Counted from the stretch's first letter, positions 10,579 through 21,727 are shown. The stretch is DNA of 64,000 bases from Gordionus sp. m RMFG-2023 (GCF_954871325.1 NC_088775.1:33209561-33273560), one strand, 5' to 3'. A program made the numbers and translations. Notes: generated by a model not told the origin, from the letters alone.

Positions 10579-11100
10579 GTGGCCAAAGTAATTGTGTCCG
10601 ATGGAGGTCCGGCCTTTAGTAGTGAAGGGTTCGGGAGGTTTTGTGTGGAAAGTGGGGCGAAACATGTGCTGGCGCCGCCTTACCATCCGAGCTCGAATAG
10701 TCAGGCGGAGCGGATGGCGGGAATTGTAAAGAGTTGGTTGAGGAAGGCCAAATTTGGAGGAAGTGAAGTATGGGTATCGGTCGCTTATTATAATAATAGC
10801 AGGAAGGGGACGGAGTTGTCGCCGTCTGAGAAATTTTTGGGTCGGAGAACGTGGACTGATATGGATGCATTGAAACCAGGGAAAGAGAAGGAAGGGGAAA
10901 GGATTGAACAGGAAAATGGTGGAAAATTTGAGATAGGCCACAGAGTGTGGGCAAGAATGTATGAGAGCGAAAAGAAATGGGAATCGGGAGTAGTGGTCGA
11001 AAAAATGGGTAGAATGCTGTGCCGTATAAGGTTCCCGGATGGAAGAATAAGGGTCCGACATGCTGACCAGCTGAGGAAGGGAATCGATCAGGGCAGTTGA
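10579..11100 (+). pseudogene. Integrase fragment in tandem unit 3
   Basis: The predicted protein is the same as that of the fragment at 7304-7825, residue for residue. This shows how recent the duplication of these two units is, if both are real. Confidence 0.8.
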
Positions 11101-11815
11101 GTTCCGGGGAAGTCGAGCCGGGGCAGCTGGAGTCCTAGGGGCAAGAACGGAAATAAAAGGGCAGTGAATGACCAAAAGTTTTTATTATTTTTTTTCAAGG
11201 TCATTGCAAAATCAACGGGTTCCTCTTTTCCAGGAAAAAAAGAAGAGATGGTATGCAATCTTATGCGTATTGATTTTATACATATAAATATATTCCTGCT
11301 TAAGAATTTTTTTTAATCGCTTATAAGTCATAAAAATATGGTATTCTTATATTTTTTTTATCTACCAATATTAATGTTAGTGAATATGTTTCTACTTACA
11401 TCAATTTTTTTTGTAGATCTCATAAATATATAAGAAAAATATGATGATTATATCCTAAGCCTAATTAGTGCACTCATTTTTATTTCGCCAATCAATTTAA
11501 TCTTAGTCAAAATTATATATTTATTTTATATAGTGTTATATCGTTTTTATTTTATTGACGGATTTATTTTTGTAGAAACTTTCCAAGAAATAGGACCCGA
11601 ATAAATGGTAAATAGTAGCACCCACGTATTGAAATAATTTGTTTGTAAATATAATGGGAAGGGTGAGTAAGCGGTGAGGGTTGTAGGTAATTTTCTTTTT
11701 CTGATAGTTTTTGTAAAAGTAAAAAAAATAAAGGAAATAAGGTATTAATCATTAAGAGTAAGATTGATTTGGGTTTACGTAAGAAAAACATTACTTTATA
11801 GCGTTTTCTTTTTCA

Positions 11816-12214
11816 CTCTATCCACTTGGAGTATGCGTCAACTACCAAGAAATATTCTTTCCGGTCAAACTCAAAGAAGTCTACGTGCACCCTCTCCCAA
11901 GGACTCGAAGCTTTCGGCTATGTACTCTTTTTATCCCTCGCAGGCATACTGGCCCAGGTATTACAAATGACACATTGTTTAGCCAGCTTTTCTATTTCCT
12001 CATTCATTCCCGGCCACCATAGATATTCGCGACCCCATTGTTTCATCCGTTCTACTCCCTGATGCCCCGCATACAACATTGCCATTCCGGCTTCTCTCAG
12101 CCTGCTAGGTACAACCGCTCTATTTCCCCGTACTACACAATCATCCAATACGGTTAATTCTTTTCCTACATTCTGGTATCTTTCATCTCCCTCTTGCCAT
12201 AGCCTACGCCCCAT
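11816..12214 (-). pseudogene. Integrase zinc-binding domain of A
   Basis: The minus-strand frame contains the HHCC zinc-binding domain of retroviral-type integrases: H(Q)G...ERMK, EYLWWPGM and C-x2-C (CVICNTW). The catalytic core would follow but the orientation switches at 11815, at the border with the tandem array. The plus-strand frames here are shadows. Confidence 0.8.
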
Positions 12215-12274
12215 TATACACTCCTTTACTCGACACAGATCTCTGTCTTTTAATGTTGAAGCCCGAATTTCCTC

Positions 12275-12740
12275 CTAGTTCACGGGACCACCTTTTAAAA
12301 TTCTCGACATCGCCCTTACCATAGCCATCTCTCTTTGTTCCTCCACCATTTCACTGTTGTCCTCAACTTCCTCACCTGCCCCACATCTCGACATAATGTC
12401 CGGCAAGTAGATTTTACGTTCCCTTCTATACTTCAACGTTAAATCAAAGCTACCCACCAATAACAACAACCGCTGCAACCGCGGAGACATCATCAGCTCC
12501 TTGTTATCCTTTTTGAACAAATTTATCAAAGGTTTGTGATCCGTATATACCACAAACCTTCGCCCAATTAAATACTCTCTGCACTTGGTCAGCCCAAAAA
12601 TCACTGCCAAAGCCTCCTGTTCTATGAGAATATCTCGTTTCCGCATTCCGAAACAGTCTGGAGAAAAACAACAATGGCTTCTCTATCCCATCTATCTCAT
12701 GTAATAAAGCCCCCCCCCCCCACGACTTTACTGGACGCAT
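12275..12740 (-). pseudogene. RNase H region of A
   Basis: Typical Ty3/gypsy RNase H and tether blocks: LIEQEALAVIFGLTKCREYL, then VYTDHKPLINLF and a KIYLPDIMSR-type end. RNase H degrades the RNA strand after reverse transcription. It lies between RT (upstream on the minus strand) and integrase. A run of C at about 12710-12722 interrupts otherwise ordinary sequence. Confidence 0.8.
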
Positions 12741-12899
12741 CTACCACAAGAATCACCTCCATCTCGTTGTTGAAACATACCAAAATTGGCTCCTCCCCAA
12801 TTTTCCTTTTCAGACCCTCAAACGCGACATCCTGTTCATCGCCCCACTCAAACCTTACCCCCGTTTTTAATAACTTGTAAACGGCGCTGCTATTTCGGC

Positions 12900-13850
12900 G
12901 AAATTCTCAACAAACCGATGATAGTAATTTACCAGGCCTTATCATACTTCCAATTCCCACCATATATTTATCCAAGGGCCGTACCTCCACTCCATTTATT
13001 CGATGCCCCAAATAGACAACTTCCATTACCCCAAATATACCTTTCTCTCTACTTGCACGCAACCCCTTCTCTCGTATCCTCTGAAACACCTCTTCCCGCC
13101 TTCTATTGTGCTGCTCCGGCGTTACCCCTGTTATCAACACATCATCCATGTAATAAAATACCCCCTCCAAACCCTGAAACACGGCCGCCATAGTCCGTGA
13201 AATATGGGCGCTGAAACGCTCAACCCGAACGGCAACCTCCTAAAGGCAAACAATCCCTTCGGAGTAGTTATCGTTAACAATTTTTGCATCTCCTTCCTTA
13301 CCCGCAACTGAAAATATGCTTTCGAAAAATTCACTTTCGAAAAATATTTCCCCCCTTTCAAACTAGCCAATATTTCCTCAATCCTGGGTAACGGATATTT
13401 CACCTCCACCACCCATGGATTCACCGTTACCCGAAAATCTGCACATAAACGCAAACTCCCATTGGCCTTTTTAAAGGGTACCAAAGGCGTCGCCCACTCA
13501 CTGTACTCAACCGGGCCCACTATTCCCTCTTTTACCCAACGATCCAACTCTCTCTCTAGCTCTTGCCTCAATTCAAAAGGTACTCGCCGAACCGCACAAT
13601 ATTTCGGAATGCATCCATCCTTCATCCGTATTTCCACCTCATAATCTCTTAAACAACCCAACTCCTCATTAAAAATTTCCTTATACTCCCTGGTCAACCG
13701 CTCTACTTCCTTCTTCAGACATTTCAATTCCTTCTCCGACCTCTCCGGTCCTCTTCCCTCATTTACTTGCTCCTGTATCTTCTCGCACGGTAATTCCCCA
13801 TTCCCTACACCTCGAACAGGTTGTATCATTTCCTCCTCCCTCATCGTCAA
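12900..13850 (-). pseudogene. Reverse transcriptase region of A
   Basis: Recognisable gypsy RT blocks in order: EGIVGPVEYSEWATPLVPFK, the LRLCADFRVTVNPW block, a YFSKVNFSKAYFQLRV motif at the first catalytic site, RRLPFGLSVS, and YYMDDVLITG carrying the Y-x-D-D catalytic pair. The leading 80 residues are a linker between protease and RT. The gene is GC-richer than nested element B. The region is broken as part of the fossil. Confidence 0.85.
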
Positions 13851-14371
13851 CTTCCCTCTTCCATTTTTCCCAACATAAGATATTCCCTTACCGCGTCTAT
13901 ACTATCTTTCACTGTTATTCCCTCACTTTCACCCCAATACAGGGAATAGCCCTCATCCATTTCGATGTTATCCCTTCCTTCTCTCCACACCGCCATACCC
14001 TCCGGCTCTATTTCCTCCCATTCATCCATCACTGTTTTCATGATCACTTCTCTACCCTCGCTATCTATGGGGACAAACACACCCCATCTCGCAAATACTC
14101 CCCAAAAATTATATTCCGGACCAATTTTCGTGATCCAATCCCATCCCAAAACGGTTTCTACCCTCCGATCCATTATCCATAAATCTAACACAATTAACTC
14201 TCCACTAAATACATCTCCGATCTTTACTCGACCCATTACCGTCATTTCCGACCCATCAAACTGCCTCACACAAATCTCCTCTTGACTTATAACACCTTTC
14301 GGCGATAACTTGCGATATTCCTCATATCCCATCACTGATATAGCCGCTCCCGTATCAAACAACATTGATAC
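13847..14371 (-). pseudogene. Aspartic protease region of A
   Basis: The frame opens with MLFDTGAAISVMGYEEY, the D-T/S-G active-site block of retroviral-type proteases, and has a hydrophobic VLDLWIMDRRVETVLGWDWI stretch that fits the second half of the fold. Element B is inserted just upstream of the active site at 14371/21728, duplicating GATAC. About 170 residues follow up to the RT linker. Confidence 0.8.
14367..14371 (+). repeat. Target duplication GATAC, left of B
   Basis: GATAC occurs directly before the left LTR and again at 21728-21732 directly after the right LTR. This marks the integration of B into the protease region of A. Confidence 0.9.
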
Positions 14372-14679
14372 TGTTAAATTTCGAAGTTTTTGGTATGATT
14401 AGAAAGGTAAGTATTAATATTCCAATTCTATTAATCCAAACTATGTAGAAAAAAAATAATGAATTTTCGATTCACAAAATACGGGTTTAAATATGTTAAC
14501 AGATTAATATTCACAAATAAAAAAAAATTAATATTCAAAAAAATTTTATATGTAAAATTAAGATAAACAATAATATTCTCCGTACATTCAAGTTCGTTAA
14601 GGATAATTTTAATATTCATCTCTCATTTTAATATTCAAATCATAAAATAAAAAAAATCTTTTTTTTCATAACTTTAACA
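14372..14679 (-). repeat. 3' LTR of element B
   Basis: Bounded by TGTTAAA and TTTAACA on the plus strand, so TG...CA in both senses with a short inverted terminus. It pairs with 21423-21727. On the minus strand the bases just upstream (plus 14680-14688) read GTGAAAAGG, a polypurine tract. Confidence 0.92.
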
Positions 14680-14707
14680 CCTTTTCACTTCGACTTGATT
14701 CTACCAC

Positions 14708-15028
14708 TCATAAACTGCTACCTTGTCCTCCCATCGGTTCCTCCTCCTGTACTGCTAATATGTTATTGTCTGCGCTAATCGTGGGACACCTCCGTAAAAT
14801 ATGATCTCCCCCACAATACCAACACGACATTCTTCTTCGTGTTCCCCAATCCCGTTCTCTTCTACGATTGAATGACCAACCTGCGGGTCTGTCTACCGTC
14901 ATATCTCCATACCTGGTCTGCGCCTCTTCTCTGGCTGCGTCTACCCACCTTCTAGATTCTGCCGATCCATCAACCATCCTAATTTCTATCTTAATAATAA
15001 AGTTGCCCACCCGAACATACGAAGCCAT
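14708..15028 (-). CDS. Small zinc-knuckle ORF near the 3' LTR of B
   Basis: A 106-residue frame: N-terminal part with alternating hydrophobic residues, a central Arg-rich block (FNRRRERDWGTRRR), and one CCHC knuckle CWYCGGDHILRRC at about residues 70-82, followed by an acidic tail. It lies between the minisatellite and the 3' LTR, on the coding strand of B. The DNA is markedly GC-richer than the rest of B and matches the style of A. It may have come from an A-like element by recombination. Function unknown; nucleic-acid binding is likely from the knuckle. Comparable in position and type to the frame at 2872-3195. Confidence 0.55.
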   Translation of the reverse strand: MASYVRVGNFIIKIEIRMVDGSAESRRWVDAAREEAQTRYGDMTVDRPAGWSFNRRRERDWGTRRRMSCWYCGGDHILRRCPTISADNNILAVQEEEPMGGQGSSL

Positions 15029-15229
15029 CTATATTGGACTTAAGCTAAAAATATACTATATATTATCATTTATTTATCTCATATAATTCACCTACTTCCT
15101 AATTCTAAATACTCATAATTATTCTCGTACTAACTTATACCTCTCTCATTCTCTCTTACCTTATTTCAGATGTAATATCAAATTGTTCATCCCTTCAGCT
15201 GACCTATTCCACTAATTGTGTACATCATA

Positions 15230-15478
15230 CGTCAACATTATGATTATCATAACTCTCACAGACTTGTTACAAAAACAAATCAGTTATTATCATAACTCTC
15301 ACAGACTTGTTACAAAAACAAATCAGTTAAGTCTATCATTATTCCCAACATCATGATTCTCATAACTCTCGCAGACTTGTTAAAAAACAAATCAATTATG
15401 TCTATCAGCATTCCCAACATCATGATTCTCATAACTCTCGCAGACTTGTTAAAAAACAAATCAATCATGTCTATCAGC
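15230..15478 (-). repeat. 69-bp minisatellite of B, left block
   Basis: The unit, about 69 bp (23 codons), contains the core CTCTCGCAGACTTGTTA. The first copies (15230-15330) are shorter variants. The array continues at 16929 after the hAT-like insert. On the sense strand of B the units are open and encode repeats of the type IDIIDLFFNKSARVM. The same peptide and DNA motif reappears in LTR element C at about 33870-33905. Confidence 0.85.
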
Positions 15479-16928
15479 CAGGGGCCTTGCTAGCCTTTAC
15501 AATCTCAGGGGGCTCAGCTAAAAAAAAATTTATGGGGGGTGATTTCTAAAAATAATATTTTTTAATACAAAATCTATTTATTACAGTATAAAATATTTTC
15601 GATTGCTGATATAAAAAATTTTTATAAAAAAGGTTAATTAATTCATACATATGCCTCAATTGATAATGGTTTTTAAAAACCACATAAGGAAATATAATTC
15701 TAGCAAGTTACATTGACAAAAGGTCATGACACTCACGATGATAACCCAGATCAGAATTTATTATGTTAGATAAATTGATAAAACAAAAACAGTAAAATTC
15801 TTTAGAAGAAATTATGCAAATATATTGAAGTTTTGAGTTATTTACACGGCAAGGATGCCATATTAGAAATGAAACATTATTTAACTATAAAATAAGAACC
15901 AGAGTGTTATGATGAAAGTAATTAATATTTTAAATATTATTGTCGCACCACCTCTAGTTGGTTTATTATATCTTAAAATAATAATAGATTGTAATAATAT
16001 CAATATTCGTATTAAAAATTTAACTCAAAACTGTTTTTCAAAGAAGAAAAAATAGCTTTCCTAAAAACACGTAAAAAAAGAGAAGAAAAGATATCTAATT
16101 TATTACATCCATTGTGGGATGAATAATAAGAAGTTTAATTTTAATAATATATTTAATAAAAAGATGGCGTTAAATAATTCAATGCAAATTGTAACTTATT
16201 ATTATTATCAAAATCATTATTATTAAGATTTTAAAATTATTAACTGTAATATATTATATAACTGTCAAATATGTCTGTAAAGGTGGCATTTTACCTAATA
16301 TTTTACAAATAATAATATATTATAAAGGATTATAAACTATTTATCTACTTACTTTTTATAAATAAATATCTTATACTCATTTGGATTTGGACCTTGAAGA
16401 TAATTTTAGAAAGAGACATGATAATTAAAATTAATAGTCAAAATATAGTTGATTAGTGATTTTGAACTCGGCTAATTACAATATTAAATTTGTTAATTTT
16501 CAATTAAAAAATGATTATATTTATTTAATTAAGGTTATATAATAATTTAAATAATAAAAGTCAATTAAGCTTCAACTGTTAATTCTAATTTAATATTTAG
16601 TGAGTGATATTGATATATTTTTAACACAGAATTTCATTGCAAGTTGACAGAGTGAACATATAATTTATATGTAAAATCTAATCTAATAATTAAAATAGTA
16701 TTCATATAATAAAATTTTAGATAGTTTTATTAATTTTTAATAAAATTAAATCTATATATTACTCAATAGAATTATAGAAGGAATCATTCAGGGGGCAATT
16801 AAAAAATTTTATTTTTAGTTCAAGGAGATATTAAGGAGCAATTAAAAAAAATTTTTTTGCTTCAGGGGGCTATTCAAATTTTTCAGAGGGCTCGAGCCCC
16901 TGCGAGCCCCCTCCTAGCGACGCCACTG
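15479..16928. mobile_element. Non-autonomous hAT-like element in B
   Basis: A 1450-bp insert with an exact 8-bp target duplication CTATCAGC (15471-15478 and 16929-16936), as expected for hAT. Its ends read CAGGGGCCTTGC and, reverse-complemented, CAGTGGCGTCGC, followed by subterminal blocks rich in GGGGCTC. The interior is AT-rich with no transposase. It interrupts the minisatellite of B. The short element at 39307-39521 has the same kind of ends. Confidence 0.85.
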
Positions 16929-17165
16929 CTATCAGCATTCCCAACATCATGATTCTCATAACTCTCTCAGACTTGTTAAAAAACAAATCAATTATGTCTA
17001 TCAGCATTCCCAACATCAAGATTATCATAACTCTCGCAGACTTGTTAAAAAACAAATCAATTATGTCAATCAGCATTCCCAACATCAAGATTATCATAAC
17101 TCTCGCAGACTTGTAACAAAACAAATCAATTACGTCTATCAGCATTCCCAAATCAAAGCAATTTA
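16929..17165 (-). repeat. 69-bp minisatellite of B, right block
   Basis: Three to four further units of the array begun at 15230, restarting with the duplicated CTATCAGC. The open minus-strand frame at 16870-17202 runs through them and repeats MLIDIIDLFFNKSARVM-type segments. Confidence 0.85.
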
Positions 17166-17199
17166 ATCTATTCACACCGTCTTTTATTCCTAACTTAGA

Positions 17200-18084
17200 C
17201 ACCTAGGTCTTAATTGTTTAATATGCCTCGAAACTAATCCTAATCTTTCTTCAATTTCTACCTCCACCTTCTTTCTTCCTATATTCTTCTTCACTATACC
17301 TTTCCCCCATTTAACTGGGCCATCAAAAAGTAGTATTCAAACTAGGCTTCCGATCTTAAATCTATCATTAATTATAACTTCTTTCTGTTCTATTCTTTCT
17401 TTCAGAAAATCTAATTCAGTTCTAGTTTTTCTACTTAAAAATATCTCTGCTGGTGAGTATCATTTGCTTCTCTTGGTATTGTTGTACGCTAATAGTAATA
17501 ACCACCATTTTCCTTCTCCATATTTTTCCTTTTTTAACCAACTCTTAACTAGAGCTACCATTCTCTCCGCTTGTCCCTTATTTCTTGGGTAATGTGGTGG
17601 TGCTAATAAATGCTCAATCTTCCATATATCACAAAATTTGTCAAATTCTCTGCCTATAAATGCTGGACCACCATCTGATAAAGGTCTTCATTAATCCATA
17701 TTTACTTACATAGTCTTTTACCCTATTTAATGCTACTTTCGTCGACAGACCAGATACCTGTTGACAATCTATCCATTTTGAACCCGCATCTACCATTATA
17801 AAATATTTCTTCCTTTCATATTCTAAAAAATCTACGTGTATTCTTTCACATGGTACATCTGTCTCTGGCCATTTGTCTCCCCTAACTTTTGCAGGTACAT
17901 TCGCACACTTATTACATGTTTCACAACTCTTAGCTAATTCTTCAATTTCATTATTCATTCTGGGCCACCAAATGTATTCCTTTGCCTTATTCTTCATTCT
18001 TTCTATGCCCTGATGTCCTGTATGTACGGCTGCTAACATGTCTTTCCTTAACCTACTTGGTATCACTAAACGATATCCTCTCAT
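17200..18084 (-). pseudogene. Integrase region of B
   Basis: Minus-strand sequence with the HHCC domain (VHTGHQGIERMK, EYIWWPRM, CETCNKC), the first catalytic block VDAGSKWIDC, and further downstream a GQAERMVALVKSWL block with a basic C-terminal part. It follows RNase H in the expected gypsy order. It is clearly related to the integrase of A, but its DNA is much more AT-rich. Fossil, broken. Confidence 0.8.
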
Positions 18085-18138
18085 TAAACAAATTCACTTC
18101 TACTGTTTTTAAAGGCCTGGTCTCTACCTTCCCATTCT

Positions 18139-18640
18139 TTATCTCCCTTCAAACATAATTCTCATTACTTCTTCATCCTGCTGGGAAATCTTGTCTACTA
18201 GCTCTAAAGTTATCGGCCTTTCGCTTGTGTCTACCTTTAAAGCTCTTATCACATTACTATTTAGTTCCTCTTCTTCACTATATTCTAAACCATTTATTAT
18301 TGGCTCTATTTCCTTGTCTTCCAAGTCCTTATCACATAATCTCGATAATATATCTGGTAAACAATTTTGTTTACCCGCTCTGAATCTTATTTCGAAATCA
18401 AAATTCCCTAACAACATAAGCCATTTCTGTAACCTTGGTAACATCATCAACTCCTTATTATCTCTTTTAAAAAGCCCTACCAGCGGTTTGTGATCCGTAT
18501 ATAACAAAAATCTTCGGCCTAACAAATACTCTCTACATTTGGTTAAACCAAACTTGACTGCTAAGGCTTCCCTTTCTATAGTTGAATAATTTCTTTCAGC
18601 CCTATTAAACTATCTGGACACCAATAAAATCGGTCTTTCT
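18139..18640 (-). pseudogene. RNase H region of B
   Basis: Contains LYTDHKPLVGLFKRDNKELM and a QNCLPDILSRL end block, closely parallel to the A version at 12275-12646. It lies between RT and integrase. Confidence 0.8.
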
Positions 18641-18828
18641 ACATTATCAACTATTTGTGATAACGCTCCTCCTATACCTTCATTAGATGCGTCCACTGCT
18701 AAAACAATATCTAATTCCTCATTAAAGCAATTCAACATAGGTTTCTCTACCAACTTTATTTTCAATTTTTTAAAACTTTCTTCCTGTGCTGCTCCCCACT
18801 CAAACCTTTTATTTTTCTTTAATAGACT

Positions 18829-20042
18829 CTATAATGGTGTAACAATTTCAGCAAAATCTTGAATAAAACGATGGTAATAATTTGTAGCTCCTAAAAACGA
18901 CTGTAATTCAGACTTATTATTTGGCGCTCTCATGGTTACTATCTTGTCTATATTCTTGGCAATCGGAGTAATTACGTTTCCTTTTATAAAATGTTGTAAG
19001 TACTTTATTTCTCTTATTCCGAAAACGCTTTTCTTCATATTAGCTTTTAAACCATTCTCTAATATTATATCTAACACCTTAACTAATCTAGAATTATGTT
19101 CTTCTTCAGTTCTACCTGATATTAAAACATCATCTAAATAATACATAATTCCCTTTAATCCTTGAAATAAAGAAGTCATTGTTCTCTGAAATATCGCAGC
19201 CGAAACTTTCAAACCGAATGGTAAGCGACAAAATGCAAATAATCCTCTATACGTCGTAATTGTCAACATCTTACTCGTGCTCTTGTTCACTTTAATCTGT
19301 AAATAAGCGTTAGAAAAATCAATCTTCGAAAAAATTGTTGCTCCTTCTAGATTTGCCAATAATTGCTTTATCTCGGTAATGGATAACTAACTGTGCCAAT
19401 CCATGGATTTAACGAAACTCTATAATCTATGCATAATTTTAAACTATTATCTGCTTTTCTAATGGGGACTAACGGTGTCGCCCACTCGCTATGCACTATA
19501 GGTCGTATTATGTCTTCTTTTAACCATTTATTTAATTCCTTATCGACTTCTTTTAACCAAGAAAAAGGCAATCTCCTTACTCCACAAAATTTAGGCTGGT
19601 AATTTTCTAATAATTTTATATTTACTTCAACATCTTTTAGTGTCCCTAACTCTTCTTTAAAAACCTCCAAGTATTGATCTACAATCATACTTATTTCATG
19701 GCTGTATTTATTTTCTATAATCTCCTCCTGTTCTACTGTCTTCTTAATTATCTGTTTGTTGATTTCAACGGGTGTTACCTCTAAAGACTTTATATCTCTT
19801 GAAATCTTATTCTCTTTGTCTCTATATTTAATCAAAAACTCTGGTGTTCGATTTCTAAGTTGATCGAGAACTATTTTTTGTTTATCTTCTATACTAGGTA
19901 ACTTAAATTTATCGACATCACTCTTTATTATTTCACTATTTACATCATTACATACAGAGATAGTCTCAAAAAAATTCCACCAATTATGAACCGGACCTAT
20001 CGTTCTTATATCGCACCATCCTAAAATTGGCTCAACCTTCAA
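18829..20042 (-). pseudogene. Reverse transcriptase region of B
   Basis: Gypsy RT blocks in order: HSEWATPLVPIRKADNSLKL, CIDYRVSLNPW, FSKIDFSNAYLQIKV with the first catalytic Asp, FCRLPFGLKVSAAIFQRTM, and YYLDDVLISG with the Y-x-D-D pair, then the thumb-like LQSFLGATNYYHRFI block. The N-terminal 150 residues link protease to RT. The close match of blocks to A places both in one lineage. Plus-strand frames are shadows. Confidence 0.85.
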
Positions 20043-20280
20043 CGTAGTTATCCATAAATTTATTGACTCCTGGTAACCTTATCCTATAATAACCTAAAAT
20101 TTTCACAACACTACCATCTATTTGTTTGGCTCTTTTCTTTTTCACAACAAATTCTTCTTCTGGCCAAAATCTCATAAAATCCTTAATACTCATCAAGCTA
20201 ATTTCAGCTCCTGTATCTAATAAAAAACATATCTCTGCTTCTTCAGCCTTTATCTTGACTCTCGGACATCTATTTTTCAT
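20032..20280 (-). pseudogene. Aspartic protease region of B
   Basis: The frame contains CFLLDTGAEISLMSIKDF, the active-site block of a retroviral-type aspartic protease, and a following QIDGSVVKILGYYRI strand region. It sits directly downstream of the Asn-rich repeat region and upstream of RT. Confidence 0.8.
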
Positions 20281-20760
20281 TTAAAAATCCTCTAATTTAA
20301 TCTTTCGTACGTCTACACAAGTTGAACATTTTATTCTATATATTTCAAAATTCCCACTTTCTATCTTTTTATCTCTCCTTTTACCTATACTTCTATTATT
20401 ATTACTCAAATTACAATTATCAACATTAAAACACTCATTATCATCACAGGATTTAACATTAACATTAAAATACTTATTCTTACTTGAACTAAAATTATCA
20501 CCATTAGAAAAATTATTATTATTACAAAATCTTGAATTAAAATTATCAACATTAGAAAAATTATTATTATTACAAAATTTATCATTAAAATTAAAATATC
20601 TATTCTTACTTGAATTAAAATTATCAACATTAGAAAAATTATTATTATTACACAATTTATCATTAAAATTAAAATATCTATTCTTACTTGAATTAAAATT
20701 ATCAACATTAGAAAAATATTATTATTACACAATTTATCATTAAAATTAAAATATCTCTCT
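20281..20760 (-). repeat. Asn-rich 26-residue repeats upstream of the B protease
   Basis: About five units of roughly 78 bp, or shortened versions of it. On the minus strand they encode repeats such as NNNNFSNVDNF followed by SSKNRYFNFNDKF. The low-complexity Asn/Phe/Ser composition suggests a disordered linker between the zinc-knuckle part and the protease. The same repeats also read open in another minus-strand frame, as expected for such AT-rich units. Confidence 0.75.
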
Positions 20761-20769
20761 CTTAGTCAT

Positions 20770-21171
20770 TTATGGCAATTTTCTTGTGTGTCCCTCTTGG
20801 CCACAACTATTGCACCTTAAAATCAAATTGTTTACTCTGCATCTTATCAAATGGCCATTCTTGCCACACCTCGCGCATCTTAGATTCTTCGTTAACTCAC
20901 ATTGGCACGACATGTGGCCCGGCTGACCACAACTATAGCAAATTATCTGCCTGTTATTATCTGTTCTTCTGAAGTTGTCTATATTTCCTTTCTTATCTTC
21001 CTCTCTTAATATATTCTTAATATTTTCTAACTCTTTACTCTCTATCTTAACGTAAGTCGTATTTCTTCCTATAATTAAACCTAATATAAAAACCAAAACC
21101 ATAACCACCAAAATTGTTAACATTATATTTTCTACTAAAAGATTCCTTAAAATAATTTGACTAATGTACAT
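20770..21171 (-). CDS. Membrane segment plus zinc-knuckle protein of B (gag position)
   Basis: A 133-residue frame starts about 230 bp after the 5' LTR. Residues about 12-35 form one strongly hydrophobic segment (LLVENIMLTILVVMVLVFIL and following), followed by a charged linker and three zinc-knuckle-like blocks: CYSCGQPGHMSCQC, CARCGKNGHLIRC and CNSCGQEGH. This is where Gag should be, yet there is no room for a matrix-capsid region before the knuckles. Family knowledge says the knuckles bind RNA. The membrane anchor is unusual and its role is unknown. Element A has a matching arrangement. Confidence 0.65.
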   Translation of the reverse strand: MYISQIILRNLLVENIMLTILVVMVLVFILGLIIGRNTTYVKIESKELENIKNILREEDKKGNIDNFRRTDNNRQIICYSCGQPGHMSCQCELTKNLRCARCGKNGHLIRCRVNNLILRCNSCGQEGHTRKLP

Positions 21172-21403
21172 TATAATGAATTTACTAAAACCTTAATAAA
21201 AAATATTTAATAATACGACCGAAATTAATTACATAAATAAAACTAACTAATATTATTATACATACATAACAAGAATATGACACTAAATACAAAATCTTTT
21301 ACCTTAAATACGATGGTATAACCAAATTGACTTTTCTTCACACTTTATTTCTTTTAGCTATAATTGTATTGTATATTAAGACTGAAGATCTGAGGTCCCT
21401 GAG

Positions 21404-21422
21404 TACGTTTACTTCGGACCAG
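21404..21422 (-). other. Putative primer binding site of B
   Basis: On the minus strand TGGTCCGAAGTAAACG begins one base after the 5' LTR. It starts with TGG, the complement of the tRNA CCA end, and sits in the right place. I could not name the tRNA. Confidence 0.55.
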
Positions 21423-21727
21423 TGTTAAATTTTGAAGTTTTTGGTATGATTAGAAAGGTAAATATTATTCCAATTTTATTAATCCAAACTATGTAGAAAA
21501 AAATAATGAATTTTCGATTCACAAAATACGGGTTTTTATATGTTAACAGATTAATATTCACAAATAAAAAAAAATTTATATTCAAAAAAACTTTTATATG
21601 TAAAACTAAAATAAACAATAATATTCTCCGTACATTCAAGTTCGTTAAGGATAATTTTAATATTCATCTCTCATTTTAATATTCAAATCATAAAATAAAA
21701 AAAATCTTTTTTTTCATAACTTTAACA
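21423..21727 (-). repeat. 5' LTR of element B
   Basis: Direct repeat of 14372-14679 with the same TGTTAAA and TTTAACA borders. Followed by GATAC at 21728-21732. Confidence 0.92.

Larger units (their letters stand above)
3975..11815 (+). repeat. 3.28-kb tandem array, about 2.4 units, inside A
   Basis: Three successive units begin at about 3975, 7251 and 10527, with a period of 3275 bp. Each unit holds an integrase fragment on the plus strand, about 1 kb of AT-rich downstream sequence, a 560-bp sub-repeat, a 600-bp piece belonging to the inverted repeat, and a second copy of the sub-repeat. The third unit stops at 11815. Units 2 and 3 look identical over long stretches, including the integrase fragment. 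Unit 1 differs slightly. This points to recent tandem duplication or to an assembly artefact. Confidence 0.9.
14372..21727 (-). mobile_element. Ty3/gypsy element B, nested in A (fossil)
   Basis: A 7.36-kb LTR retrotransposon on the minus strand with both LTRs, polypurine tract, primer site and GATAC target duplication. Order on the minus strand: 5' LTR, primer site, short membrane-plus-zinc-knuckle frame, Asn-rich repeats, protease, RT, RNase H, integrase, 69-bp minisatellite (with a hAT-like insert), a small zinc-knuckle ORF, 3' LTR. By eye the LTRs differ at roughly ten positions in about 305 bp. It looks structurally whole apart from the insert, but coding is broken in a few places. It must be younger than A because it sits inside it. 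Confidence 0.9.

Noticed and set aside
15230-17165. CRISPR-like array of regularly spaced repeats
   Set aside because: The 69-bp units are contiguous with no unique spacers, and the genome is eukaryotic. It is a minisatellite.
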